A stretch of DNA of 9,418 nucleotides, taken from positions 1 to 9,418 of the forward strand of contig JAHHQY010000045.1 of the NCBI GenBank assembly GCA_020026115.1, given 5' to 3'. Within the stretch, counting starts at the first letter, position 1; each line of letters opens with the position of its first letter. Source of the DNA: Actinobacillus sp. (lineage in GTDB: Bacteria; Pseudomonadota; Gammaproteobacteria; Enterobacterales; Pasteurellaceae). Both the position numbers and the translations under genes were made by a program. Below, in pieces: positions 1-6,303 of this stretch. The notes beneath the pieces are model-generated. The model ran no database searches. It was not told the DNA's origin and saw nothing but the letters and a program-made list of their open reading frames with translations.

Positions 1-136
1 GGAATGTAAATCTAAATCACCTCTTATACTATATATTTTTCTTAAAATTTTTATCTTAAAAAGACCTTTTTTCAGCGTTTTTTTAGCTTTTTTAACGCAA
101 GGTTGTTTGTTTTTTCTGCAAACGAACACATAAAAT
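1..136. other. AT-rich non-coding flank downstream of the cas operon; no CRISPR repeat visible
   Basis: No gene is recognised here. The segment is strongly T-rich, with short imperfect inverted repeats such as GCGTT/AACGC around 76-99 and GTTTG/CAAAC around 115-133. The repeat expected from the tracrRNA anti-repeat (the reverse complement of 4836-4871) is absent. In other type II-C loci the array lies downstream of cas2, so it is expected to the left of this window. That is inference only. Confidence 0.5.
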
Positions 137-179
137 AAAAAAAATTTCGGCACAATTTTTAATCTCGCACCGAAATTTT
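137..179 (-). terminator. Intrinsic terminator downstream of cas2
   Basis: A 10-bp perfect stem is formed by AAAATTTCGG (141-150) and CCGAAATTTT (170-179) with a 19-nt loop. Read on the minus strand it runs directly into a T-rich tract (the A-run at 137-144). It starts about 14 nt after the cas2 stop, so it ends the cas1-cas2 transcript. The two arms are near-copies of a GCGCCGAAA-like motif that recurs elsewhere in the window. Confidence 0.75.
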
Positions 180-192
180 CCCTTTTTATTGG

Positions 193-522
193 TTAAAATA
201 AAAGCATTTGATCCTGATTAACTTTTTTCTCTTGTAGGTTTCTCTCCCCAAGTAAAATTGCCATCTGTGCAAATTGCTTTTCCGTTACTAACAAGGCTCG
301 AATCGCTCCCTCTTTGGGTAAATGTTGCTTAATGCGTTTAAAGTGCTTTTGCATACTCTCTCGCCCACGCAAAATGCGACTATAAACGGAAAGTTGTAAC
401 ATTTGGTAGCCATCTTTTTTCAAAAACAAGCGAAATTGGTTGGCCGCTTTTCGCTTTTCTTCGGTGGTTACAGGCAAATCAAAAAAAATGATATATCGCA
501 TAAAGGTTACCTCTTCACTCAT
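193..522 (-). CDS. cas2: CRISPR-associated endonuclease Cas2 (type II-C)
   Basis: Cas2 forms the central dimer of the Cas1-Cas2 integrase that inserts new spacers into the array. The 109-aa product has the ferredoxin-like start with the FFDLP motif (Asp15, the conserved Cas2 acidic residue), an MLQLSVYSRI segment, and the type II C-terminal ending DQMLLF. The length is normal for type II-C Cas2. The ATG at 522 overlaps the cas1 stop by 8 nt (ATGAGTGA), which implies translational coupling. Met8 (at 501) is an alternative start and has a better ribosome site, GAGG 8 nt upstream. Related Cas2 proteins, as I recall them, include the extra N-terminal residues, so 522 is kept. A terminator follows at 137-179. 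Confidence 0.93.
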   Translation of the reverse strand: MSEEVTFMRYIIFFDLPVTTEEKRKAANQFRLFLKKDGYQMLQLSVYSRILRGRESMQKHFKRIKQHLPKEGAIRALLVTEKQFAQMAILLGERNLQEKKVNQDQMLLF

Positions 523-1429
523 ATTTATGCTCCTTTAAAGCTTGCATTTCTGGCAATTTTAAATATTGTGCATTGTGGCTTTTTATCGCGTATTGTAATG
601 ACCCAATACAACGGTCAATCGCCGCTAATACGGAATAATGCTGTTCTTTAAAATGCATTTCATAATTTAGCAAAGCCACTAATTGATGTTTATTTTGCGG
701 TGTCAATTCCTCTGTTAACTGATTTTCTTGCCATAACGTCCATACTTTTAAATCCACCAACGGACGAAAGGGTTCAATAAAATCATCAGCTAAATTAAAC
801 GGATTAACCTCACTACAATGAAAAATACCTAATTGTGGAAGCCAACCATATTGTACTAAAGCGCGAGCTACAGCAGAACGCAACACGCTATAAGCATAAT
901 TTAAATGTGCGTTAATGGGGTTTTCTTGCTTGCGACAAAAGGTATGGCCAAAAACTTCTTTAAAATACACCATCGCCGCATGCCCTTCTTGTTGCGTACT
1001 GTCACCAGACAGCACTTTTTGCGCAAATAAATTTAAGCGTTGACTGCTTTGCTTATAGCCTAAATGCTCTAACACAAAGGCTTGATTACGAATTTTGCGT
1101 TTGACCACTTCCGCCCACAGTCGTTTTTTCATAGCTTTACTTACTTGTAACTGCAATTTTAATAATTGCAAAGGTCTTGAATATTGCCCAAATGGCAACC
1201 ATTGACCACAAGGTAAATGCTGTCCATCACAGGTAATTAAGGTTATCCCTTGTTCAGCAAGAGCAGAAAGAAGCGGGGTCGTAATCACAGTTTCGCGATT
1301 TTGCACAAGAATTACTGCTAAATCTTCTAAAGGAACGCTATACCTTATCTCCCCTTGTTGAATTGATAGTTGGTTGTTTTTTAAAGCTAATTTTCCACCT
1401 TTTTCAATTACGATCGTTCGCCAAGTCAT
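515..1429 (-). CDS. cas1: CRISPR-associated integrase Cas1 (type II-C)
   Basis: Cas1 is the metal-dependent integrase that cuts and joins prespacers into the CRISPR array, acting with Cas2. The 304-aa product starts MTWR, as Neisseria type II Cas1 does. It carries PLEDLAVI near residue 33, Glu148 in QQEGHAAMVYF, His204 in GIFHCSEVNPFN, and the acidic DDFIEPFRP block at 215-223. These fit the expected Glu-His-Asp/Glu metal site. The ATG at 1429 is chosen over an upstream in-frame GTG at 1468 because AGGAGG lies 5 nt in front of it and the homologous protein begins here. The 57-nt gap to cas9 contains a terminator-like hairpin (1454-1479), so cas1-cas2 may be expressed by read-through or from an internal promoter that I could not identify. 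Confidence 0.96.
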   Translation of the reverse strand: MTWRTIVIEKGGKLALKNNQLSIQQGEIRYSVPLEDLAVILVQNRETVITTPLLSALAEQGITLITCDGQHLPCGQWLPFGQYSRPLQLLKLQLQVSKAMKKRLWAEVVKRKIRNQAFVLEHLGYKQSSQRLNLFAQKVLSGDSTQQEGHAAMVYFKEVFGHTFCRKQENPINAHLNYAYSVLRSAVARALVQYGWLPQLGIFHCSEVNPFNLADDFIEPFRPLVDLKVWTLWQENQLTEELTPQNKHQLVALLNYEMHFKEQHYSVLAAIDRCIGSLQYAIKSHNAQYLKLPEMQALKEHKYE

Positions 1430-1453
1430 TGGACCTCCTATTTCGCAACTTAC

Positions 1454-1479
1454 AAAAAAGCCCCACACAATGGCGGGGC
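1454..1479 (-). terminator. Terminator-like hairpin between cas9 and cas1
   Basis: On the minus strand GCCCC (1475-1479) and GGGGC (1460-1464) form a five-pair GC-only stem around a 10-nt loop, followed at once by six T residues (the A-run at 1454-1459). It begins 8 nt after the cas9 stop and ends 25 nt before the cas1 start. The layout is that of an intrinsic terminator or attenuator, although the short stem and large loop suggest incomplete termination. Confidence 0.65.
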
Positions 1480-1486
1480 GATGAAA

Positions 1487-4400
1487 CTATTTAAAACCTT
1501 GTCGAACTTCTTTTTTGCAAGGTTTACTAATATGGCCTAAAACATCCACTTCATATTTTTCAATATTTAATGCTTTTCTTACACCAATATCTATTTCTCC
1601 ATCTTTGTATTCTGTTTTTGCATTATCATGCACCTTTAATTTAATAGTACCGCACCCTCTATGTGTACTAATGTAGTAGCCTAAGACTGTTTTTTCCTTA
1701 GTCGTCACTTTAATTAAATCATTAGGATAAATAGAATATATAAATTCCGCTTGTTCATCCATGTCTTCCCATTCATCTTCATTTTTCTTTCCTTTAATCG
1801 CTTTGGTTGGTAAAATGCCTTTTACAACTTGCCACGCATATACCGGCACAAGGAAGTATTCGCCTTTTTTCACAAATAAATCCACGCGGACCATTTTTGG
1901 CTTCTCTGCAAAACCTGTGCCTTGATGTAGAATTACTCCATTTTTCTTTATATCAATAAAAAGTTTAACAGATTTTACTATCTGCCCACCTTTTTTATAG
2001 AAAGGTTCCGCAAAAGCCTGCTTAGGTTTATTATTAAAGGCTTCTAAACGAGCTTTTAAGCCTTGATATAAATCTCGATTACGCTCAATATCCACCATTT
2101 TTTCTAAATCTGATAATTTCAGTTCCGTTAATTTTTTACGGGCAGTACTTTTGTTTTCCGCTAAATATTTTGGTGAACGTACGGTTGCATCATGACCTTG
2201 TCTTGAGAGAGAACGTTTTGGCATACGCGAAACAAATAAAGGTCGCACAAACTCTGCCCATTTTTCGGCGCGATCTGGCACTTTTTCTGCCAATTCTTCT
2301 GCGGGATGATCACTAAACACTCGCACATTTACTTCTTGCGTGAAAAATTCCCAAGGTTGTGGAAAATGCGGTTTTTTGGCGCGAATAATTTCACCTGTTT
2401 CATAATCAATATATTTGCACTCTTTTTGCTTAACGTAACGAGTAATTTTTTGTTGCATTGCGGGCGTTGAACAAGCAATAACAATGGCGTCCATAGCATG
2501 GTGACGGTCATTTTCATCACGAGATTTTTTAATGCCCCAATAGCCTCGTAATAAAGCGGTAATTCGTCCATTTGGCGTAAAAACAGGCCCTTTTAAAGCA
2601 AGATGATCTTTTATCCAATTCGTTAAAAAGCGTGAAATATAACGGGTATCGTTTAAGTTACGCGTTATAAAGGCTTTTTCATCAATGCTTTTAGTTATTA
2701 AACGTTGTTTTTTTATTGGTGAAGCGGAGGAAATCTGTACCCGAGCGACATAGTTTTCCCATTTTTCAGCATCATGGCCAAACCATTCATATGGCGTTTT
2801 ATTACCTTTATTTTGGTTTTCTCCTGCTAAAACCAATGCTTTATTATTAAAGCTATCATCCCATGTGCGTGAAAATGGTAAAACGTGATCAATTTCTACA
2901 TAACCTTTTTCATTTAAACGTAGAATATCTAAGGTTTTGCCTGAATATAAGCATTTTTCATTTTGCTCTTCATATAAACGCATTTTCAAAATATCTTTCC
3001 CTTTTGGTTCACCTAAAAAGTTTGGGAAATTCTCTTTAAATTTCAAAATGGCATCGTTACGATTTTTTGCATTAACCTTTTGCTGATTTTCAATTTTTCC
3101 ACGTTCTTTAGCAGATTTACCTAATTCACGCCCCGATTCAATATGTACGCGCGCAGGCATACCATATTGACGAATAATGGCGTTAATCACTTTACGACAT
3201 TGAGTAACCGCACGTAAAACCACGGGATTACGAACATCATTTAGCTTTTGATTTTTTTTACCATAATGATCCCCATACACGGCTTTACAGGCTTCATCAT
3301 ATCGTTGTCCGCTTTCCATAGCTGGAAGAATTTTTCTTAACGCAGTTAATGACAATCCAATAAATTTAGAAAAGTTAATATTTTCTAATAAGGCTTCAAG
3401 TACATCATCAGATAAATTGAGCGGTGCAATATTTTCACGAATATCTTTATCTGTTTTATATAAAGAAAAAACGGTTCCAATTCCGTCTAATTTTTCAGGG
3501 GACACACTTAAGGCTTGCCATTCCTTTTTCAAACCAGCACCTGTTAAAGCTTTGCGAATGCTGTGATAGCCTTTTAATTCCATGAAAACTTTATTTTCGG
3601 CTTTTTTCACTATTTCTTCTTCTTTTAGTTCTTTTTGTTCTTTTTTGGAATTACCATTATCATAAAAGAGGCCTTTAAAATAAGTTTTATCATTTAAATT
3701 TAATGCTTTTCGTACTTGGCTGTATTTTAAAGAGGCTTTGTTATAAGGTTCTGCTAATAACAACGCTCGTTCTTCAGCGCTTAATGCTCGTTCTTTTCCG
3801 CCTTCTTCTAGGCGTAAATTATTTAATTTCGTCAACCACACAAAACGTTCTGCCGAATAAGTCATTTTGGCCGCTTTATATTCATTTTCAAAGGCACACT
3901 TACCCACCATTTTTAAAAGAGCATCTCCTGACAATGCTGGATATTGATGCATTAATAGATCACAAAATTTCGCTTCAAAGCTTTCAGCGGTGAAAGGATT
4001 ACCAAATTGACGTTGTTGGCTAAATAATAACTGCATTTCGAGCTTTAAGTCGTTACGATCGAAAGTATGAGAATAACTTCCTTGGTGGTTTCTTAAATTT
4101 TCACCAAACTCCGCTAAAGCTAATTCAGCACAGGTTTGATAATGCTTTTCTTGCAATAATTCGTGATTTTGTTTCACACCACTTAATAATTTCCCTTTTT
4201 CTTTGTCTGTTGTTTGGCTTTCTGATTTACGTTGAGATAAATAACCACGATGTTTCAATAAATGCAGTAAAACAGCACTCCATTCTTTCGCGTTTAATTT
4301 TTCTGTTAAGCCTTTAACACGTAATTCCCAAGGATTATTTGGTAAATCACGAATTTGACGTTCTGTTAAAAAATCATCTTGTTGTAAAACACCCGCTTGC

Positions 4401-4633
4401 AATAATAAAGCCTTTGCTTTACGCATACGCAAAGCTCGACGATGAATGGTTCGACGCTGTGAACGTGCTAAACGGCGTTCAGCATTGTTAGAAGCTTCTG
4501 GAAAGATGCGTACACCAAAATCTAATAAGCCTACTGGATTTTCATCTTTATCTATTGAAACTAACGCCCAACCAATAGAGGCAATACCTACATCAAGACC
4601 TAACACATAGGAATGCTGTTGTTTATTTTGCAT
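1487..4633 (-). CDS. cas9: CRISPR-associated endonuclease Cas9 (type II-C)
   Basis: Cas9 is the crRNA:tracrRNA-guided nuclease that cuts both strands of invading DNA. The 1048-aa length is typical of compact type II-C Cas9. RuvC-I has Asp14 (GLDVGIAS), and an Arg-rich bridge helix spans about 52-75 (AERRLARSQRRTIHRR). The REC lobe covers about 80-460. RuvC-II has Glu499 (HIESGRE). HNH has Asp582-His583 (EIDHVLPFSRTWDDSFNN) and Asn606. RuvC-III has His712 and Asp715 (DRHHAMDA). The WED/PAM-interacting region covers about 800-1048 (FLVPVYAWQVVKGILP, THRGCGTI). All catalytic residues are present, so the enzyme should be active. The protein resembles Haemophilus parainfluenzae and Neisseria meningitidis Cas9. 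It differs in a segment about 7 residues shorter before the bridge helix and in several PAM-contacting positions. GGAG lies 6 nt before the ATG. The tracrRNA gene is divergent upstream. Confidence 0.98.
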   Translation of the reverse strand: MQNKQQHSYVLGLDVGIASIGWALVSIDKDENPVGLLDFGVRIFPEASNNAERRLARSQRRTIHRRALRMRKAKALLLQAGVLQQDDFLTERQIRDLPNNPWELRVKGLTEKLNAKEWSAVLLHLLKHRGYLSQRKSESQTTDKEKGKLLSGVKQNHELLQEKHYQTCAELALAEFGENLRNHQGSYSHTFDRNDLKLEMQLLFSQQRQFGNPFTAESFEAKFCDLLMHQYPALSGDALLKMVGKCAFENEYKAAKMTYSAERFVWLTKLNNLRLEEGGKERALSAEERALLLAEPYNKASLKYSQVRKALNLNDKTYFKGLFYDNGNSKKEQKELKEEEIVKKAENKVFMELKGYHSIRKALTGAGLKKEWQALSVSPEKLDGIGTVFSLYKTDKDIRENIAPLNLSDDVLEALLENINFSKFIGLSLTALRKILPAMESGQRYDEACKAVYGDHYGKKNQKLNDVRNPVVLRAVTQCRKVINAIIRQYGMPARVHIESGRELGKSAKERGKIENQQKVNAKNRNDAILKFKENFPNFLGEPKGKDILKMRLYEEQNEKCLYSGKTLDILRLNEKGYVEIDHVLPFSRTWDDSFNNKALVLAGENQNKGNKTPYEWFGHDAEKWENYVARVQISSASPIKKQRLITKSIDEKAFITRNLNDTRYISRFLTNWIKDHLALKGPVFTPNGRITALLRGYWGIKKSRDENDRHHAMDAIVIACSTPAMQQKITRYVKQKECKYIDYETGEIIRAKKPHFPQPWEFFTQEVNVRVFSDHPAEELAEKVPDRAEKWAEFVRPLFVSRMPKRSLSRQGHDATVRSPKYLAENKSTARKKLTELKLSDLEKMVDIERNRDLYQGLKARLEAFNNKPKQAFAEPFYKKGGQIVKSVKLFIDIKKNGVILHQGTGFAEKPKMVRVDLFVKKGEYFLVPVYAWQVVKGILPTKAIKGKKNEDEWEDMDEQAEFIYSIYPNDLIKVTTKEKTVLGYYISTHRGCGTIKLKVHDNAKTEYKDGEIDIGVRKALNIEKYEVDVLGHISKPCKKEVRQGFK

Positions 4634-4799
4634 TTTTTTCTCCTTTTGTTAAAAAATAAAAAAATTGGCTAATTATAACAATTTATATACAACAAGTACT
4701 ATTGCATAGCGATAAAATAATGACAATTTATTTAAAATAACGCTTTGAAAAATAAGTTTTATTGATTTTCGCTATAAAAAGAAATAAACAAACAAAAGT
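4634..4799. other. AT-rich spacer between divergent cas9 and tracrRNA promoters
   Basis: No gene is supported here. The segment holds the cas9 ribosome site (AAGGAG at about 4640-4645 on the minus strand), the candidate cas9 -10 box and long A/T runs. I see no second anti-repeat, no repeat fragment and no clear operator. Confidence 0.5.
4672..4677 (-). promoter_or_regulatory. Candidate -10 element of the cas9 promoter
   Basis: The minus strand carries a perfect TATAAT 38 nt upstream of the cas9 ATG, and the mRNA leader would include the AAAGGAG ribosome site. No good -35 hexamer sits 16-18 nt upstream, so the promoter is probably weak, activator-dependent or misassigned. The surrounding DNA is very AT-rich, and chance matches are common there. 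Confidence 0.35.
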
Positions 4800-4828
4800 T
4801 TGACACTCCACAACAATCTTTATATAAT
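4800..4828 (+). promoter_or_regulatory. Perfect consensus sigma-70 promoter for tracrRNA
   Basis: TTGACA (4800-4805), a 17-bp spacer and TATAAT (4823-4828) match the bacterial housekeeping promoter consensus at every position. Transcription should start about 6-8 nt downstream, at roughly 4834-4836, which is exactly where the anti-repeat begins. Constitutive, strong tracrRNA synthesis independent of cas9 is the natural reading. Confidence 0.9.
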
Positions 4829-4834
4829 TGTCGG

Positions 4835-4934
4835 CGTTGTATCACAGCAAAATGAGAAACGTTGTTACAATAAGTTGAAATAGACGCAATGCTCTGTCCC
4901 TTGAAACTTCGGTTTCAAGGGACATCACTTTTTT
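4835..4934 (+). ncRNA. tracrRNA (trans-activating CRISPR RNA), type II-C
   Basis: This RNA pairs with the CRISPR repeat in pre-crRNA, recruits RNase III and anchors the guide to Cas9. The anti-repeat covers about 4836-4871 (GTTGTATCACAGCAAAATG onward, ending GTTGTTACAAT). It matches the layout of the Neisseria tracrRNA as recalled, including AATGAGAA, ACAATAAG and a GC(A)ATGCTCTG-like nexus. The 3' end is a 13-bp stem (4895-4907 with 4912-4924) closed by C(UUCG)G, followed after 4 nt by six T residues. It is encoded opposite to cas9, starting about 200 nt upstream of it. The segment between anti-repeat and terminator is shorter than in Neisseria, with only a weak GUUG/CAAU stem visible. Confidence 0.92.
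4895..4934 (+). terminator. tracrRNA intrinsic terminator with UUCG tetraloop
   Basis: TGTCCCTTGAAAC (4895-4907) and GTTTCAAGGGACA (4912-4924) are perfectly complementary over 13 bp. The loop TTCG (4908-4911) is closed by a C-G pair, the extra-stable tetraloop class. TCAC then six T residues follow. In type II-C guides this hairpin is also part of the mature RNA that contacts Cas9. Confidence 0.9.
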
Positions 4935-4988
4935 AGGGCATTTATTTTAAAAATCCCTTCCCTTCTTACTTTTCCATACCTTGCAAAA

Positions 4989-5291
4989 CTACTCTGGCAA
5001 TACAGGCATAATCAATCGAGCAATAAAAGCAATGACGCATAAAATCAAGGTGATTTTACGATAAGATAAATAACGTTGTGGGATAAAAAGTGCGAAAAAA
5101 GAAAGGCTAAAGAGAACGAAAAGCTCGATTAAATTAGCTAAGCTTTGCGCGCCGAAATTTAGGGCAGTTAAGGTTGACCAAAATAAACTTGGCGTCAATA
5201 AAACAACCACTTTTTGCCCAATAATCCGACAAATAACATTTTTTTGCATAACAAAAGACATTGAGAAAAATTGATTTTGCACCCATCGCAA
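4989..5291 (-). CDS. Small hydrophobic protein, probable three-helix membrane protein, function unknown
   Basis: I do not recognise this protein. The ORF gives up to 100 aa from a TTG start. Hydrophobic stretches at about 28-45 (VVVLLTPSLFW), 52-70 (ANLIELFVLFSLSFFALFI) and 79-97 (ITLILCVIAFIARLIMPV), separated by basic loops (PQRYLSYRK), suggest three transmembrane helices in the inner membrane. The start is uncertain: TTG at 5291, GTG at 5282 and ATG at 5261 or 5249 all lack a convincing ribosome site. The ORF lies 54 nt after licD in the same frame with no intervening stop other than the licD TAA, so it may be cotranscribed or coupled. It converges on the tracrRNA gene. It could be a Pasteurellaceae-specific conserved small protein or a remnant of a longer one. 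Confidence 0.55.
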   Translation of the reverse strand: MRWVQNQFFSMSFVMQKNVICRIIGQKVVVLLTPSLFWSTLTALNFGAQSLANLIELFVLFSLSFFALFIPQRYLSYRKITLILCVIAFIARLIMPVLPE

Positions 5292-5345
5292 TCTCTGAGT
5301 GCAAGCGAATACAGAATTTTTGCAGAGCTTAAAAGCGTTGCGTAT

Positions 5346-6161
5346 TTATTCATCCTCTTTTTTAAAACAACGCGAACTATGTTTAGGAATTTGCTCTTCT
5401 TTAGGCGGTAATTGCATATAGTTTCCATAATATTGCGTTAAATGGTGGTGATAGCCGTTCATACAAGGAAATTCCTTCCCCTCAAAAGGCAAGTTAATTA
5501 AAGAACTAAAATGCTCACAAGACATAAAAGACTTTTCCCAACACGCATATTCAGAAAGAAATAAGCCGATATTTTTTGAACTTTCAAGTGGACTAATCTT
5601 ATGCAAATACGCGATATTTTCTTCCATTTTATTGAAAAAATAATGGGCTAACTTTTTATAAAGCCAAGGAAAAGCCGTTTTCTTTTCGCCTAACATACGT
5701 TTTCGGCAAGAATGAAAATGTACATTTAAGCGTCGATGTTTTTTCATTAAACGAAAAAGTAATGCTTTATCTTCAGGTACGCCATCATAAATAAAAATAT
5801 CAATAAATAATGGCATTCTTTTTTGGTGATGATCATAAAGATAAATCTGTTTGTGATTGAATTTTGCGCAAAATCCTGCGTATGGGCTGGTTATATCATC
5901 TACTCGCACTAAGTCATATTTTTGTATCGCTTTTTCTTGCCATACTTTAATTAACTTTTGGTACTGATCGCGTAACATATAAAGATCAATGTCATCATCC
6001 CAAGGAATAAAACCTTGATGACGTACCGCGCCTAACAAGTTTCCGCCACCTAAGGAATATTGAATATCATTTTCTGCACATAAAGCTGAAAAATCATCAA
6101 GCATACTTAATAAGGCTTGTTTTTGCTCATCTAAATTAAGTTCCACTTTCATTTTCTCCAT
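5346..6161 (-). CDS. LicD family phosphotransferase
   Basis: LicD proteins are nucleotidyltransferase-fold enzymes that transfer phosphocholine or related groups from CDP-linked donors to cell-surface glycans such as lipooligosaccharide. The 271-aa product is of family-typical length. It has GGGNLLGAVRHQGFIPWDDD at 38-57 with the metal-binding DDDID at 55-59, a second acidic segment IDIFIYDGVP (120-129), and the C-terminal YYGNYMQLPP (244-253). No signal peptide or membrane segment is seen, so it is cytoplasmic. No licA, licB or licC homologue and no tetranucleotide repeat tract is nearby, so phosphocholine is not proven as the donor group. The first ATG (6161) is used. Met4 at 6152 is also possible, since GGAG precedes it closely. 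The gene is separated from adk by the adk terminator, and I found no convincing promoter in 6162-6260. Confidence 0.88.
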   Translation of the reverse strand: MEKMKVELNLDEQKQALLSMLDDFSALCAENDIQYSLGGGNLLGAVRHQGFIPWDDDIDLYMLRDQYQKLIKVWQEKAIQKYDLVRVDDITSPYAGFCAKFNHKQIYLYDHHQKRMPLFIDIFIYDGVPEDKALLFRLMKKHRRLNVHFHSCRKRMLGEKKTAFPWLYKKLAHYFFNKMEENIAYLHKISPLESSKNIGLFLSEYACWEKSFMSCEHFSSLINLPFEGKEFPCMNGYHHHLTQYYGNYMQLPPKEEQIPKHSSRCFKKEDE

Positions 6162-6260
6162 TATTAAAAGCTAGGCTATTTTTTAGTCGCCATTTTGCGG
6201 ACATAATTTATACTTAATCAATGAGCATAAATTTTTATTTTACCTATACCGCTCATAAAA

Positions 6261-6293
6261 AATAAAAAAGAAGCGCAATGACTGCGCTTCTTT
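6261..6293 (-). terminator. Intrinsic terminator of adk
   Basis: AAAGAAGCGCA (6267-6277) pairs with TGCGCTTCTTT (6283-6293) over 11 bp around the loop ATGAC. On the minus strand the hairpin is followed by a T-rich tail (T6, A, T6). It begins about 10 nt after the adk stop and isolates adk from licD. Confidence 0.88.
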
Positions 6294-6303
6294 CTGATGC
6301 TCA

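Noticed and set aside
111..137. Possible degenerate terminal CRISPR repeat (GTTGTTTG...GCAAACGAAC)
   Set aside because: It starts like a II-C repeat (GTTGT) but shares none of the TTTCTCATTT core predicted from the anti-repeat. It is better seen as a loose inverted repeat in T-rich DNA.
403..651. Plus-strand ORF of 82 codons over cas2/cas1
   Set aside because: It lies antisense to two well-supported cas genes and shows no recognisable motif or ribosome site.
1430..1468. GTG start giving a longer Cas1
   Set aside because: The extension would read through the terminator hairpin's T-run and lies upstream of the AGGAGG that serves the ATG at 1429.
2329..2571. 80-codon minus-strand ORF inside cas9
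   Set aside because: Alternative frame of the RuvC-III region of cas9. The cas9 frame carries the conserved residues.
3703..3993. 96-codon plus-strand ORF opposite the cas9 REC lobe
   Set aside because: Antisense shadow of an intact gene. The hydrophobic look comes from AT-rich complementary codons.
4935..4988. Terminator for the small membrane ORF in the convergent spacer
   Set aside because: Only an AGGG/CCCT four-pair stem is present on the minus strand and it is followed by A rather than T residues.
5195..5428. 77-codon minus-strand ORF bridging the licD end and the small membrane ORF
   Set aside because: It overlaps the conserved LicD C-terminus in another frame and has no domain features.
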